Assembly: GCA_947258675.1 (NCBI GenBank)
Contig: CAMYJP010000074.1
Location: forward strand, 1-18,979
DNA from: an uncultured Desulfobulbaceae bacterium
GTDB lineage: Bacteria > Desulfobacterota > Desulfobulbia > Desulfobulbales > BM004
Length of the DNA: 18,979 nt
Direction: 5' to 3'
The notes under the pieces were generated by a model. That model worked only from the letters and a program-made list of their open reading frames with translations. It was not told the origin of the DNA and did no database searches. Position 1 is the first letter of the stretch; every line of letters begins with the position of its first letter. The position numbers were made by a program, and so were the translations under genes. Below, piece after piece: positions 7,410 through 14,610 of the stretch.

Positions 7410-8839
7410 AATGCGCTCTTATCATACCTTCCTGGATCCCTGGTGATATTTTTTCTCAGAAAACAGCAGGTTCTCAGATAAATTACTGGCAACCTTTGGG
7501 CACTCTCTATGTTGCTGCAGCTATGATGCAGGCTGGCCATGAGGTACGATTTTTCAATGGTGCCTTTTTAAGTCACAGTCAGATACTCGATGGTGTAAAA
7601 TCGTTCCAACCTGATTTTATTGGACTTTATTCCACGACCTTTGGTTGGAATAAAGCAAAAATGACAGCTGGGGAGATTAGAGCAACCCTGGGCAAGAATA
7701 TATTTATAACTGTGGGTGGCCCTTATGCTGTGGCTATTCAGGAGGGCTGCCTCGATGATTGTGTATGGCTTGATGCGGTAATTACCGGTGAGGGCGAGCT
7801 TACAGTAGTCGAGATACTTGAAAGACTCGCTTCTGGCAAAAGTCTTGACAGTGTGGAGGGAACTGTTTATCGGGAAGGAGGTAAAATTATTAAGAATCCT
7901 CCCAGACCCCTGATTACTGATCTTGACTCTTTACCATTTCCTGCCAGAGAACTTCTTGGTGATGCTGCCAAATATATTCCGCCACCGGCCACCTATAAAA
8001 GAAAACCAGTTGCGGTTATCATGACAGCAAGAGGCTGCAATCGCAAATGCCTTTATTGTTTTCAGATTGATAAGGAAAGGAAACTCGGGATCAGATACCG
8101 CAGTGTGGCAAATGTCATGGAGGAGATTGAATTGATTCTAAACCAGGGGTATCGGGAAATTAAATTCATCGATGACACGCTGGCGGCTGATTATAACAGA
8201 GCCATGGATATTACCAGAGAGATTAAGCGGCGCGGCCTTGATTTTACCTGGTTTGCTTCGGCCTGCGTCAACCAGGTGGACAAACCTCTGCTGCAGGCAT
8301 TTAAAGATGCCGGCTGCTGGGCCATACTTTTCGGAGCTGAGAGTGGTAACCAGAAAAATCTGAATGCTATTAAAAAAGGAATTACACCAGCTCAGATAAA
8401 AAAGGCTGTTAAGGCAGCAAAAGAAGTGGGTATAAGAGTTTATACTCCTTTTCTTTTCGGTATCCCCGGTCAGACCTATGAAGAAGGGCTGCAAACTATT
8501 GACTTCGCATGCGAACTTGACCCTGATATTGCTAATTTTCATGCGATTACGCCGTTCCCGGGTACGGAGTTATACGACAATATAGAACAATACGGCACCA
8601 TGTCAGATGATCTGTCGGATTTTACTTATCAGGGTGCGGCTTTTACTCCCTATACTATGACCAGGGAGGAGATAGCCGAGCTTCGTCAGCTTGCCTTTAA
8701 ACGGTTTTATTCACGGCCGAAATTTCTTTTCAAAAGACTGCTTATGATGCGGAATATTAATGATATACGTGCTGCCTTCGGGGGAATACGGAGCCTGTTC
8801 TGGATCTGGTTAAAAGGTGGGCTTTTTCGGCGCGGATGA
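7406..8839 (+). CDS. B12-binding-domain radical SAM enzyme
   Basis: 477 residues in two parts. Residues about 25-145 resemble a cobalamin-binding Rossmann domain (FIGLYSTTFGW, ITVGGPYAV, DAVITGEGE). Residues about 200-400 are a radical SAM barrel with the [4Fe-4S] motif C211-x3-C215-x2-C218 in ARGCNRKCLYCFQ, then FIDDTL, the GAESGNQ segment and FLFGIPGQTYEEG. The family (COG1032) includes methylases, cyclases and lipid- or natural-product-modifying enzymes; the exact reaction cannot be assigned. The B12 domain lacks the DxHxxG base-off motif in a clear form. It overlaps the preceding FAD gene by 4 bp. A hairpin follows and separates it from the convergent minus-strand operon. Confidence 0.88.
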   Translation: MKCALIIPSWIPGDIFSQKTAGSQINYWQPLGTLYVAAAMMQAGHEVRFFNGAFLSHSQILDGVKSFQPDFIGLYSTTFGWNKAKMTAGEIRATLGKNIFITVGGPYAVAIQEGCLDDCVWLDAVITGEGELTVVEILERLASGKSLDSVEGTVYREGGKIIKNPPRPLITDLDSLPFPARELLGDAAKYIPPPATYKRKPVAVIMTARGCNRKCLYCFQIDKERKLGIRYRSVANVMEEIELILNQGYREIKFIDDTLAADYNRAMDITREIKRRGLDFTWFASACVNQVDKPLLQAFKDAGCWAILFGAESGNQKNLNAIKKGITPAQIKKAVKAAKEVGIRVYTPFLFGIPGQTYEEGLQTIDFACELDPDIANFHAITPFPGTELYDNIEQYGTMSDDLSDFTYQGAAFTPYTMTREEIAELRQLAFKRFYSRPKFLFKRLLMMRNINDIRAAFGGIRSLFWIWLKGGLFRRG

Positions 8840-8884
8840 CTTGCCTGAAAAATTCATGAGCGTTGCGTGAACTTTCCAGGCAAG
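8840..8884. terminator. Hairpin between convergent genes
   Basis: CTTGCCTG (8840-8847) pairs perfectly with CAGGCAAG (8877-8884), with an inner TTCA/TGAA pairing. It lies immediately after the radical SAM stop and before the stop of the convergent cytochrome gene. There is no T-run on either side, so terminator function is tentative. Confidence 0.45.
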
Positions 8885-8894
8885 GAGGTTTGGG

Positions 8895-9260
8895 CTAGAG
8901 TAGACGATAATTGGGACGTTTTGCAGGAGAAGTTGGTCTAAGAATATTGGGGTGACAATAGAAACAATCTCCTTTAAGAAAAAAAGATATACAGATACTG
9001 AATGGTTCAAAATCATCTTTCTGCAGTGAAACATGAAAAGAGTTATCCCATAATTTTCTGATACTTTCCAGTTCGGATCTTTGCCAGTCAATGTGACAGG
9101 CCAAAGAGCTTGGGTGGCATTCTATGCATCCCTGGATATTTATTTTAGGACACTCTTCAATATTACGCTGAATTTGGGCGGCGGCGAGAAAGTTGTTGGC
9201 AACAAAGATAAGTGATATCGCTACCGAGAAAAAACAGAACAGACTTTTATATCCTCTCAT
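8895..9260 (-). CDS. Small exported diheme c-type cytochrome (predicted)
   Basis: 121 residues. A signal peptide (about 1-28, LFCFFSVAISLIFVANNFLAAA) is followed by a short mature domain with two CxxCH heme-attachment motifs: CIECH (45-49) and CFYCH (99-103). Additional cysteines (C37, C55, C90) and two histidines (H56, H76) could be ligands or disulfide partners. Both hemes would be attached in the periplasm and serve electron transfer. The spacing (54 residues) and small size match no named cytochrome family that I recognise. The start overlaps the end of the lipoprotein gene by 14 bp, so the two are co-translated. The ribosome site is weak, fitting coupling. Last gene of the left module. 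Confidence 0.72.
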   Translation of the reverse strand: MRGYKSLFCFFSVAISLIFVANNFLAAAQIQRNIEECPKINIQGCIECHPSSLACHIDWQRSELESIRKLWDNSFHVSLQKDDFEPFSICISFFLKGDCFYCHPNILRPTSPAKRPNYRLL

Positions 9261-9822
9261 TTTCTGGAATTGTATCTAGTTCATTTTTTGGAATCGCATC
9301 TAGAAATGCTGTTATATAATATCCTGGAATTATAATAATTTCTTCTCCTCCTTTTCCACTGATAGTTATGTTCATGCCAGTTTCAGTATGCTCTTCTAAA
9401 TATTCCTGGTTTGTGTTGATAATTATGTGCTCGTCATAGTGTGTAGTGCTGCCGCATCCTGTGCGGTTTCCCATTTCTCTGGAAAGGACCAGCACGTTGA
9501 GTTCTTTGCCGTTTGAATCAAAAGCGGTGTCATAGTTTCTCCAAGTATCACTCTTATAATAGGCTAATATGTAAATTTGATAGTGTGGTACCACAAGACG
9601 TGCCGGCTTGATTGATCGGAGAAAGACATTTGTTTCAAGAAGCTTATTCGGAATGGGAGGGCCAGTAACCTCTGTTTGGCTCGTGAGACCATCGGTGTTT
9701 TCTTCACACAATGCGGCAATATATTCGTATTGATTTGAAGTGGATGGGCTCACATCTTTCTGTGCAGCGCAACCAGCCATTACTAAAGGTACTATAAGTA
9801 AAAAAAAGATTTTATTTTTCAT
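9247..9822 (-). CDS. Lipoprotein of unknown function
   Basis: 191 residues. A lipoprotein signal is clear: MKNKIFFLLIVPLVMAGC with lipobox VMAGC, so the mature protein begins at an acylated Cys and is membrane-tethered. The remainder is a mixed beta-rich domain with a central YYKSDTWRNYDTAFDSNG region and a CG-containing segment (GCGSTTHYDEH). I recognise no family. The start at 9822 is chosen because AGAAGGA lies 8 bases upstream; in-frame ATGs at 9831 and 9873 have no correct ribosome site. The last residues contain an 8-residue imperfect duplication (IPKNELD / IPENER) from a 24-bp repeat near 9266-9302. It overlaps the downstream diheme cytochrome and follows the 164-aa gene after 5 bp, so it is part of the same operon. 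Confidence 0.75.
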   Translation of the reverse strand: MKNKIFFLLIVPLVMAGCAAQKDVSPSTSNQYEYIAALCEENTDGLTSQTEVTGPPIPNKLLETNVFLRSIKPARLVVPHYQIYILAYYKSDTWRNYDTAFDSNGKELNVLVLSREMGNRTGCGSTTHYDEHIIINTNQEYLEEHTETGMNITISGKGGEEIIIIPGYYITAFLDAIPKNELDTIPENERI

Positions 9823-9827
9823 TGCTT

Positions 9828-10322
9828 TCATCCTTCTGAGTATAAATACAAATGTTTTTGTGTATAAATACAAATGTTTTTGCGGAGTTGGAGCTTGATC
9901 TCATCATTCGGAATTAATTGTTGATCAGCTATGGAGATTTCTTCTCCGGATCGACAAGCAACCTGGCGGAAACTACTGCCAAACTTGGCCCGTCGATAAG
10001 CTTGATGAATACCGCAGAAGGCGGAAACCCAGGCAGATCCCTGCTGATTAGCATGATCGGCAAGAATAGATAGCTCCTCTGGTAACTTGCGACAATTATT
10101 TGTATATAAAGCCAATGTTGAAGCAAACGGACAAATTTCCTGCACAAAAACACCGTTTCGCACCTCATTTACTGTTTTTTCCAAATCATTTGTGCAGCTG
10201 GGATCTTTAGCCATCTGTTCGCCAACAAGCCGTAAAAGGCCTATTGCTCCAACGTCGAACAGAAGATAGGATGCCTTGATTAACTCAACGAGACTTATCT
10301 GTCCAGGTGTGTCATTTCCCAT
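9828..10322 (-). CDS. Cys-rich cytoplasmic protein of unknown function
   Basis: 164 residues, no signal peptide or membrane segment. The body is largely helical. Cysteines recur (in PSCTND, EICPFAS, NNCRKLP, SAFCGIH, VACRSG, NICIY). The segment CPFASTLALYTNNCRKLPEEL followed by an acidic ADHANQQGSAWVSAFCGIHQ looks conserved-domain-like, but I cannot name it. A V4R-like or ATC-hydrolase-like fold was considered and is unproven. The start at 10322 is used because GGAGG lies 8 bases upstream; ATG 10337 sits directly on the Shine-Dalgarno. The C-terminal tail is altered by a 22-bp duplication (9840-9883). It is followed after 5 bp by the lipoprotein gene. Confidence 0.65.
   Translation of the reverse strand: MGNDTPGQISLVELIKASYLLFDVGAIGLLRLVGEQMAKDPSCTNDLEKTVNEVRNGVFVQEICPFASTLALYTNNCRKLPEELSILADHANQQGSAWVSAFCGIHQAYRRAKFGSSFRQVACRSGEEISIADQQLIPNDEIKLQLRKNICIYTQKHLYLYSEG
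9840..9883. repeat. 22-bp perfect tandem duplication (frame-shifting)
   Basis: GTATAAATACAAATGTTTTT plus two bases occurs twice, at 9840-9861 and 9862-9883. The unit is not a multiple of three, so the duplication extended and rewrote the C-terminus of the 164-aa protein. Confidence 0.9.
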
Positions 10323-10384
10323 AGAATCATCCTCCAAAAAAGCTGTAAGGTCATGCAGCTGAACTTCGCTGCATGGGATTGAAT

Positions 10385-10615
10385 TTACTTGAAGACATTT
10401 ACATCAAACACGGCGGCATCTTCCTTTCTATCCTTGTCGATTATAATGTATACTTCCCAGGCTCCTTCCCTGGAAAAATTAAGTTTTTCTATTATATACT
10501 GCCTGTTGCCCAACTCGGTTACAACAGGCAACTCTGTTGTGTCATGTTCAGAGGTTGGCATCCATGGGATCACTGCCATATCAAGTTTTTTTTGAACCGG
10601 CTTCCATCCCTCCAT
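10385..10615 (-). CDS. Short YtkA-like protein lacking the signal peptide
   Basis: 76 residues that match the C-terminal half of the exported YtkA-like protein at 15877-16281: PVQKKLDMAVIPWM against PVNKKLDLEIIPWM, then KLNFSREGAWEVYIIIDKD against RLNFPQKGAWEIYIRIDKD, ending KEDAAVFDV in both. The signal peptide and first strands are missing, and no remnant of them is seen upstream. A good ribosome site (AGAGAGGTG) stands before the ATG, so it may still be translated, as a cytosolic fragment unlikely to fold as the parent does. It lies downstream of tatA, the same order as in the right-hand module, so it looks like the degraded partner of a duplicated pair. Could be annotated as pseudogene. 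Confidence 0.6.
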   Translation of the reverse strand: MEGWKPVQKKLDMAVIPWMPTSEHDTTELPVVTELGNRQYIIEKLNFSREGAWEVYIIIDKDRKEDAAVFDVNVFK

Positions 10616-10748
10616 TTATCACCTCTCTGTTAGAACTAAATCTGTTCAGTTGGTGAGAGTCAGTTAATCAGCATAATTGGGTAGTTACTTATTGTGGGTA
10701 AAAATCTGGACTCAGTCAGTTGGGAAAATGTTGCAAGGATCTCCTCAA

Positions 10749-10949
10749 CTATGCTTTTGTTTCTGTCTCTCCTTCGATAATTCTATTTCTCATGGTTTTA
10801 TCAGTGTCATCAACTTCCCGCAGACCCTTTTTGAAGGAAGTTATGCCCTTACCGAGACCAGCGCCAATTTCAGGCAGTTTTTTGCCACCGAAAACCAGTA
10901 CGGCTATGCCAAAAATTACCATTAGTTCTGTTGTTCCCAAGCCAAACAT
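10749..10949 (-). CDS. tatA: Twin-arginine translocase subunit TatA/TatE (copy 1)
   Basis: 66 residues. It has the N-terminal FGLGTTELMVIFGIAVLVFGGKKLP hinge region, then the amphipathic helix (LPEIGAGLGKGITSFKKGL) and a short charged tail. TatA oligomers form the protein-conducting part of the Tat machine that exports folded, cofactor-bearing proteins. Nearly identical to the copy at 16579-16785 over the first ~43 residues and divergent in the tail, as expected of a duplication. No tatB or tatC is in the window, and no twin-arginine signal is evident among the neighbours. AGGAGG stands before the ATG. Confidence 0.92.
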   Translation of the reverse strand: MFGLGTTELMVIFGIAVLVFGGKKLPEIGAGLGKGITSFKKGLREVDDTDKTMRNRIIEGETETKA

Positions 10950-10984
10950 AGCAAACCTCCTTTTATGTAATTGCTAAGGAAAGA

Positions 10985-11032
10985 CTACATGCCTTCCCGT
11001 AAAATCCATTAACGTAACCACCGGCCCGACTC
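10985..11032 (-). pseudogene. Remnant of the C-terminus of a 175-aa-family gene
   Basis: On the minus strand the last residues WILREGM-stop are identical to those of the intact gene at 16883-17410, with WLR just before matching the intact WLK. A stop codon (TAA, 11009-11011) precedes the W, and four residues of the intact copy are missing. The remnant lies directly upstream of tatA, exactly as the intact gene does in the right module. Upstream of it no further homology is seen; the interval 11033-11191 holds a GC-rich hairpin (CCGGCCCG 11021-11028 with CGGGCCGG 11038-11045) and otherwise nothing recognisable. Confidence 0.65.
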
Positions 11033-11191
11033 GCGGCCGGGCCGGCAGCTATGCCTTACTACTACCAGCAGCAGGAGAAGAACATGTGATAGCCTGGGAG
11101 GGGGTCTATTAGGCACATTTGCCACTGCCAGAGTAGGAAGTGCTTTTATTTCAAATTGTTTAATTGAATTCATTCGCTTGTTAAATGTGTC

Positions 11192-11374
11192 TAGGGCTTG
11201 CGCAAAAATAATTTCACATTTTCGCATATCGTCTTTGGTCATTTTTGGCCGAGCGTCATTCGCAAAATCCTCGACGTAGCGCTGCTACGCCTGTGGTTTG
11301 GCTCAATCAGCCCAGCCAAATCTAATCCAAATCGAGACGCGAATTCTGCGAACATATTTTTGCACCAACCCTTA
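11192..11374. repeat. TIR element, second type (palindromic, imperfect ends)
   Basis: The ~183-bp stretch starts AGGGCTTGCGCAAAAATA and ends with the inverse of AGGGTTGGTGCAAAAATA. A 15-bp stem-loop CGTAGC-GCT-GCTACG sits at 11275-11289, exactly at the element centre, so the whole element can fold as one long imperfect hairpin. No gene inside. It lies between the 175-aa remnant and a YtkA-like gene whose stop codon is 2 bp away. Confidence 0.7.
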
Positions 11375-11376
11375 AA

Positions 11377-11841
11377 TCACTGCATAGTATGACTTTTTGT
11401 TTTATTATGACCCATCATTTTTTTTTCCCCCGAGCCCGTTACTTTGACTTCATGTATCGCAGTATCCTCTATATTCTCTCTTGAGATCCTGATATGGATC
11501 TGCCATGGACCGGGCATGCTAAAAGTCACATTTTCAACTAGATATTTACCTTCCGATAATTGTTTCACCACAGATTCTACAAGGGTGCCATGTTCATGAA
11601 TAGCCATCCAGGGCACAACCTCAATGGATAATTTGTCTTTTATGATTTTTTTCGTTTTACCGTCATAAACCACCATTTTAAATGTGTTACCTCCTACCAC
11701 AGGCTTTTCTTTCATTTCTATATCAAGGAAGAACGCGCCATTGTCGGATGGAGTTTCATTTCCACTGAAGCCAAAGAGGAAAAACGTAAACACCAACAAA
11801 ATGCAACACCCCAACAGTCTTTTTTCTACCAATATTTTCAT
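11377..11841 (-). CDS. Exported YtkA-like domain protein (left module)
   Basis: 154 residues. A signal peptide or N-terminal anchor (LLGCCILLVFTFFLFGFSG) is followed by one beta-sandwich domain. The YtkA hallmark segment is present: IEVVPWMAIHEHGTL (W-M-x-x-H-x-H-G), then GKYLVENVTFSMPGPWQIHIRISRE. The His residues of WMAIHEHG are candidate metal ligands; the right-module paralog has WMRSGQHD. A C-terminal tail rich in K, H and M (KKMMGHNKTKSHTMQ) is unique to this copy and could bind metal. The AGGAGG ribosome site is clear. It directly follows the PD40 propeller gene and precedes a TIR element. Confidence 0.78.
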   Translation of the reverse strand: MKILVEKRLLGCCILLVFTFFLFGFSGNETPSDNGAFFLDIEMKEKPVVGGNTFKMVVYDGKTKKIIKDKLSIEVVPWMAIHEHGTLVESVVKQLSEGKYLVENVTFSMPGPWQIHIRISRENIEDTAIHEVKVTGSGEKKMMGHNKTKSHTMQ

Positions 11842-11891
11842 CCTTTTTTCCTCCTGTTGATAATGGTTAGTGGGGTGGCAAATGCAGTTGC

Positions 11892-12872
11892 CTATCTTAC
11901 TGATATTCCGGTGGTTTCTTCGTAATAGTCTAGCATGGTGTCGGTATGGAGCCAGTAGAGCGTGTAGCGGTTTGGAAAGTCATAGCCGGCCGGCCGGTCT
12001 CGGCCTGAAGACCATACCCATTTTTTGCCGTCGTCGAAAAAACGACCGCAGCCTTCACTCTGCCCACCGGGCGAATTCCAGCCAGCCATTATCCGCGGCC
12101 CAACCCACTCTTCTTTATTTTCATCCCACCGGACCAAAAATTCCTGGTGATGCTGGCTGTCATGGTCTGTGACAATGCCAATCTTGTTGCCGAGGCCCGG
12201 CACAAAACGGCACTGATTCTGGCCTGTGTTTATTGCCGTCCCGGGACTTACCGGTTCCGACCATTGGCCATTGGCCAGTTTCTTGAACATCACAATATTC
12301 ATGCCTTTCATGCCCTTCATCGGTCTGGTCGTGGCCAAATAGGCAACTTCCTGGCCATTCGGATTAGTGGTGCTAACAAAACAGTGGTCCATTTGAGGGC
12401 TATTGATAGGGGCGCCCATGTTCTGCACTTCGCCCCATTCTTCGGAGCCTGGTTTCTTTTTGACTACCCAGATATCCCTGCTTCCCAGGCCTCCTGGCCG
12501 CATACTCATGAAATGCAGGGTTCTGCCGTCGGCTGAAATCATTGGCTCAGTGTCCATATATTTGGAGTTAATCGGCGCTGGAAGCAGGGAAGGCTCTGAC
12601 CATTTTCCGTTTGACAGGTGAGAGACATAAATATCCCGATCACCAGGCCTGTTCGGATCAGGATCGCCAATTGGCGCAGCAAACTGGGCAAAATAAATAG
12701 TTTTCCCGTCGGCGGTAATTGAAGGTTCATAGGTGCCATGCGGTGTGTTCGGAGGGGAGGCAAAGGGAAAGGGTTTGGTTATGTCATACGCCACGGCCAT
12801 CCCGCTATTGAACGCCCATAAGGTGGTGCAAAGAAATAATGCACATAAGCTTTTGAATAATTGGCTTTTCAT
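11892..12872 (-). CDS. Exported PD40/TolB-type beta-propeller protein
   Basis: 326 residues. A signal peptide (LCALFLCTTLWAFNSGMAVAYD) is followed by repeated PD40 blades: EPSITADGKTIYFAQ, EPMISADGRTLHFMSMRP with GSRDIWVVKK, and later PNGQEVAYLAT and DDGKKWVWSSGRDR. Propellers of this kind scaffold or bind partners in the periplasm; the partner is unknown. Conserved WSEPS / INS motifs mark the blade ends. ATG 12872 is preferred over 12878 because the AGGAGA site then has proper spacing. The gene sits between a TIR element upstream and the YtkA-like gene downstream (50 bp). No homologue of it occurs in the right-hand module. Confidence 0.82.
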   Translation of the reverse strand: MKSQLFKSLCALFLCTTLWAFNSGMAVAYDITKPFPFASPPNTPHGTYEPSITADGKTIYFAQFAAPIGDPDPNRPGDRDIYVSHLSNGKWSEPSLLPAPINSKYMDTEPMISADGRTLHFMSMRPGGLGSRDIWVVKKKPGSEEWGEVQNMGAPINSPQMDHCFVSTTNPNGQEVAYLATTRPMKGMKGMNIVMFKKLANGQWSEPVSPGTAINTGQNQCRFVPGLGNKIGIVTDHDSQHHQEFLVRWDENKEEWVGPRIMAGWNSPGGQSEGCGRFFDDGKKWVWSSGRDRPAGYDFPNRYTLYWLHTDTMLDYYEETTGISVR

Positions 12873-12914
12873 TGTCATTCTCCTTTTTTTTCGTTTTTTT
12901 GGCCTGATTACACT

Positions 12915-13096
12915 CTAGCCCGCATTTCTCACAAGCGATCTGCTACGAAACAGAAAAGCACGGCGTCTACTGCGTTACGGTTGAAAAATATTCTCAACAT
13001 ACTGCTAGTATGCCTGCGAGTATTTTCCTTCGCGTGCCTTGTATCCACAGCACTTTCCGGTTTCTCGCGACGATCTTTGTGAGAAATGCGGGCTAG
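12915..13096. repeat. TIR element, third type with perfect 20-bp ends
   Basis: 182 bp bounded by perfect inverted repeats CTAGCCCGCATTTCTCACAA. A central CATACT-GCT-AGTATG (12998-13012) marks the exact midpoint, and the arms show further inverted similarity (GAAAAATATTCTCAA against GGAAAATACTCGCAG). No coding content. It lies between the stop of family member A (6 bp away) and the leader of the PD40 gene, so it may also act as a structured intergenic RNA. Likely a MITE mobilised by a transposase elsewhere in the genome. Confidence 0.85.
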
Positions 13097-13101
13097 CGTA
13101 G

Positions 13102-13797
13102 TTATTCCATCATTCCTGTTTGCCTGTTCCATTTCCTCCATGCAGTTACTGGGATATATTCCGGAACTTGGGTCTTGCCCCATTCCATCGTCTCCCGTAT
13201 TTTTTCCCTACTGATGTAATAGGGCTTGACAAAACAGAAGGTCGGAGCCTTCCGCTCCACAACTTCACCCTCCTTGAAGCCGCTTTCCGGCAATACGTTC
13301 AGCCTGATAACCACCTTCAGTTGCATGTAATACCCCATTTCATCATTCATGAGGTAAGGGATATCGCTATCAATGGTAAACAGCTTTTTTATGGGTATAC
13401 TTAATTCTTCGACCTTGTACATCTGCTCAACTGGCTCGTCCGGCTTTTCTATCAACGGCAGTTCAATCCAGGACACTTTGCTGGTGGCCATGTAAACCTG
13501 TGCTTCGGGATGCGAAACATAAACAGGTTCATCGGCCACGTTGTCGATCCTCAGTATCATCTCATATTTCTCAGTATTTTCGATGTCCGGGGTGTAGACA
13601 ATGTCGCGAATGTCAGCGGCAATGTAATAATTGGCCTGTTTCTGCAGCTTGAACATCCTTTCCGCTTTATCCTTGAGGATAGCCTCCTCTCTCATCGTCA
13701 ACCCGTAGTCAATCACGAGTAAAATAACCAGCAGCCCTATGAGGCCCCCCAAGACGGCGAACACCTGTTTAATTCTTTTTTTTATGGTTGGTTTCAT
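13102..13797 (-). CDS. Single-pass membrane protein, unknown A/B/C family (member A)
   Basis: 231 residues. A basic N-terminus and one hydrophobic helix (about 13-30, VFAVLGGLIGLLVILLVI) anchor a ~190-residue extracytoplasmic domain. Family landmarks shared with members B and C: DYG just after the helix, ADIRD (61-65), RIDNVADEPVYVSHPE (83-98), a central WIELP, KLFTIDSDIPY, LPESGFKEGEVVER, and a C-terminal VKPYYIS plus EWGKTQVPEYIP. Closely similar to C (18408-) and more distantly to B. I recognise no family; the alternation of hydrophobic strands suggests a beta-sandwich. The ribosome site GAGGAGA is good. A TIR element separates it from the downstream PD40 gene. Confidence 0.75.
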   Translation of the reverse strand: MKPTIKKRIKQVFAVLGGLIGLLVILLVIDYGLTMREEAILKDKAERMFKLQKQANYYIAADIRDIVYTPDIENTEKYEMILRIDNVADEPVYVSHPEAQVYMATSKVSWIELPLIEKPDEPVEQMYKVEELSIPIKKLFTIDSDIPYLMNDEMGYYMQLKVVIRLNVLPESGFKEGEVVERKAPTFCFVKPYYISREKIRETMEWGKTQVPEYIPVTAWRKWNRQTGMME

Positions 13798-13846
13798 CTC
13801 GTCTCCTCTTTCAGGTGATTGCGCACCGTTTTAGTTATCGCGAAAC

Positions 13847-14052
13847 CCACCACTTCTAGTGGTGGACCCGGATAGGTTCTACCGGTCCGGCGAATAGTTT
13901 TATGTTCATTTTCTTTGCTTGCCCAAAGAAAATGAACCAAAAGAAAGGGCACCCGTGTCACTTGGTCCTTCGGACTTCCCTGTGCTCCTCGAATCTGCTG
14001 GGAGTTTGAAAACTCGCTTCGCTCAGACAGTTCAAACTCTTTTTTCAGCAGC
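13847..14052. repeat. Foldback-rich intergenic repeat region
   Basis: Three perfect hairpins lie in series: CCACCACT-TCT-AGTGGTGG (13847-13865), GTTCATTTTCTTTG with CAAAGAAAATGAAC (13904-13937), and CTGCTG/AGTTTGAA with TTCAAACT/CAGCAG (13995-14052). Sequence of this type recurs widely in proteobacterial genomes and is often mis-called as short proteins. The first hairpin resembles the subterminal hairpins recognised by IS200/IS605-type transposases. A decayed or non-autonomous element is likely; none of its reading frames is convincing. Confidence 0.5.
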
Positions 14053-14610
14053 TTCTGTGGGGCTCGGCTGCGTGCCAATGGGAAAAACCGAAAAATTTAA
14101 ATATTCTAACGCCCCCTTTTAAGGGGCTCGAAGTCTTCGCTTATCTCCTGAGGCCACCCGCACTGAGGGTGGAGACTCACTGAAGTATCAATAACAAATA
14201 GTCTGTTTTTTATAACTACCACCTTTTTGGCTTTTTCCACCCAGGTAGGAGTGCGGTTCTCTGCGATTAGGTTTTCTTATACCCCCCCTAAGATGTTCAA
14301 GAATTATGCCGAAGCTGATCAACTTGGCAACAAGCTGATTTTGCGAGAATAATGAAATATCTTTGCGTACTGCCAACCGGCAGAGTGTTTCAATTTGAAA
14401 AGTTGATGTTGCAGAATGAAAAATCTACAACACAAAATGCATATTTGGGATGATACGTTGGGCTGGAATTGAAAAGAAGGAAAGGTAGGGAAATTCTTTA
14501 ATTAAAAAAACTGGTAACAAATTATTCATCCCCAGGTCTTCCAAACAGTTGTTCAGGTCCCGGGAAAATAATTCCACCGAAGAGAACAGATTTCTTTTCC
14601 AGCAGTGGGG
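14053..14610. other. Gene-free interval between FKBP gene and foldback region
   Basis: No convincing gene was found. Short hairpins occur at about 14111-14127 (GCCCC/GGGGC) and 14152-14172 (CCACCC/GGGTGG). The rest is T/A-rich sequence without clear promoter or terminator. It separates the FKBP gene (end of the right module) from member A (start of the left module), so it should contain the left module's promoter, which I could not pinpoint. Confidence 0.45.

Noticed and set aside
11009..11242. 77-codon minus-strand frame ending in GRWLR
   Set aside because: Its first part is repeat-element sequence and its middle is low complexity; the only recognisable homology is the stop-adjacent remnant.
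13794..14122. Short proteins in the foldback region, both strands
   Set aside because: They are translations of hairpins of a type common to many genomes and have no domain or ribosome site.
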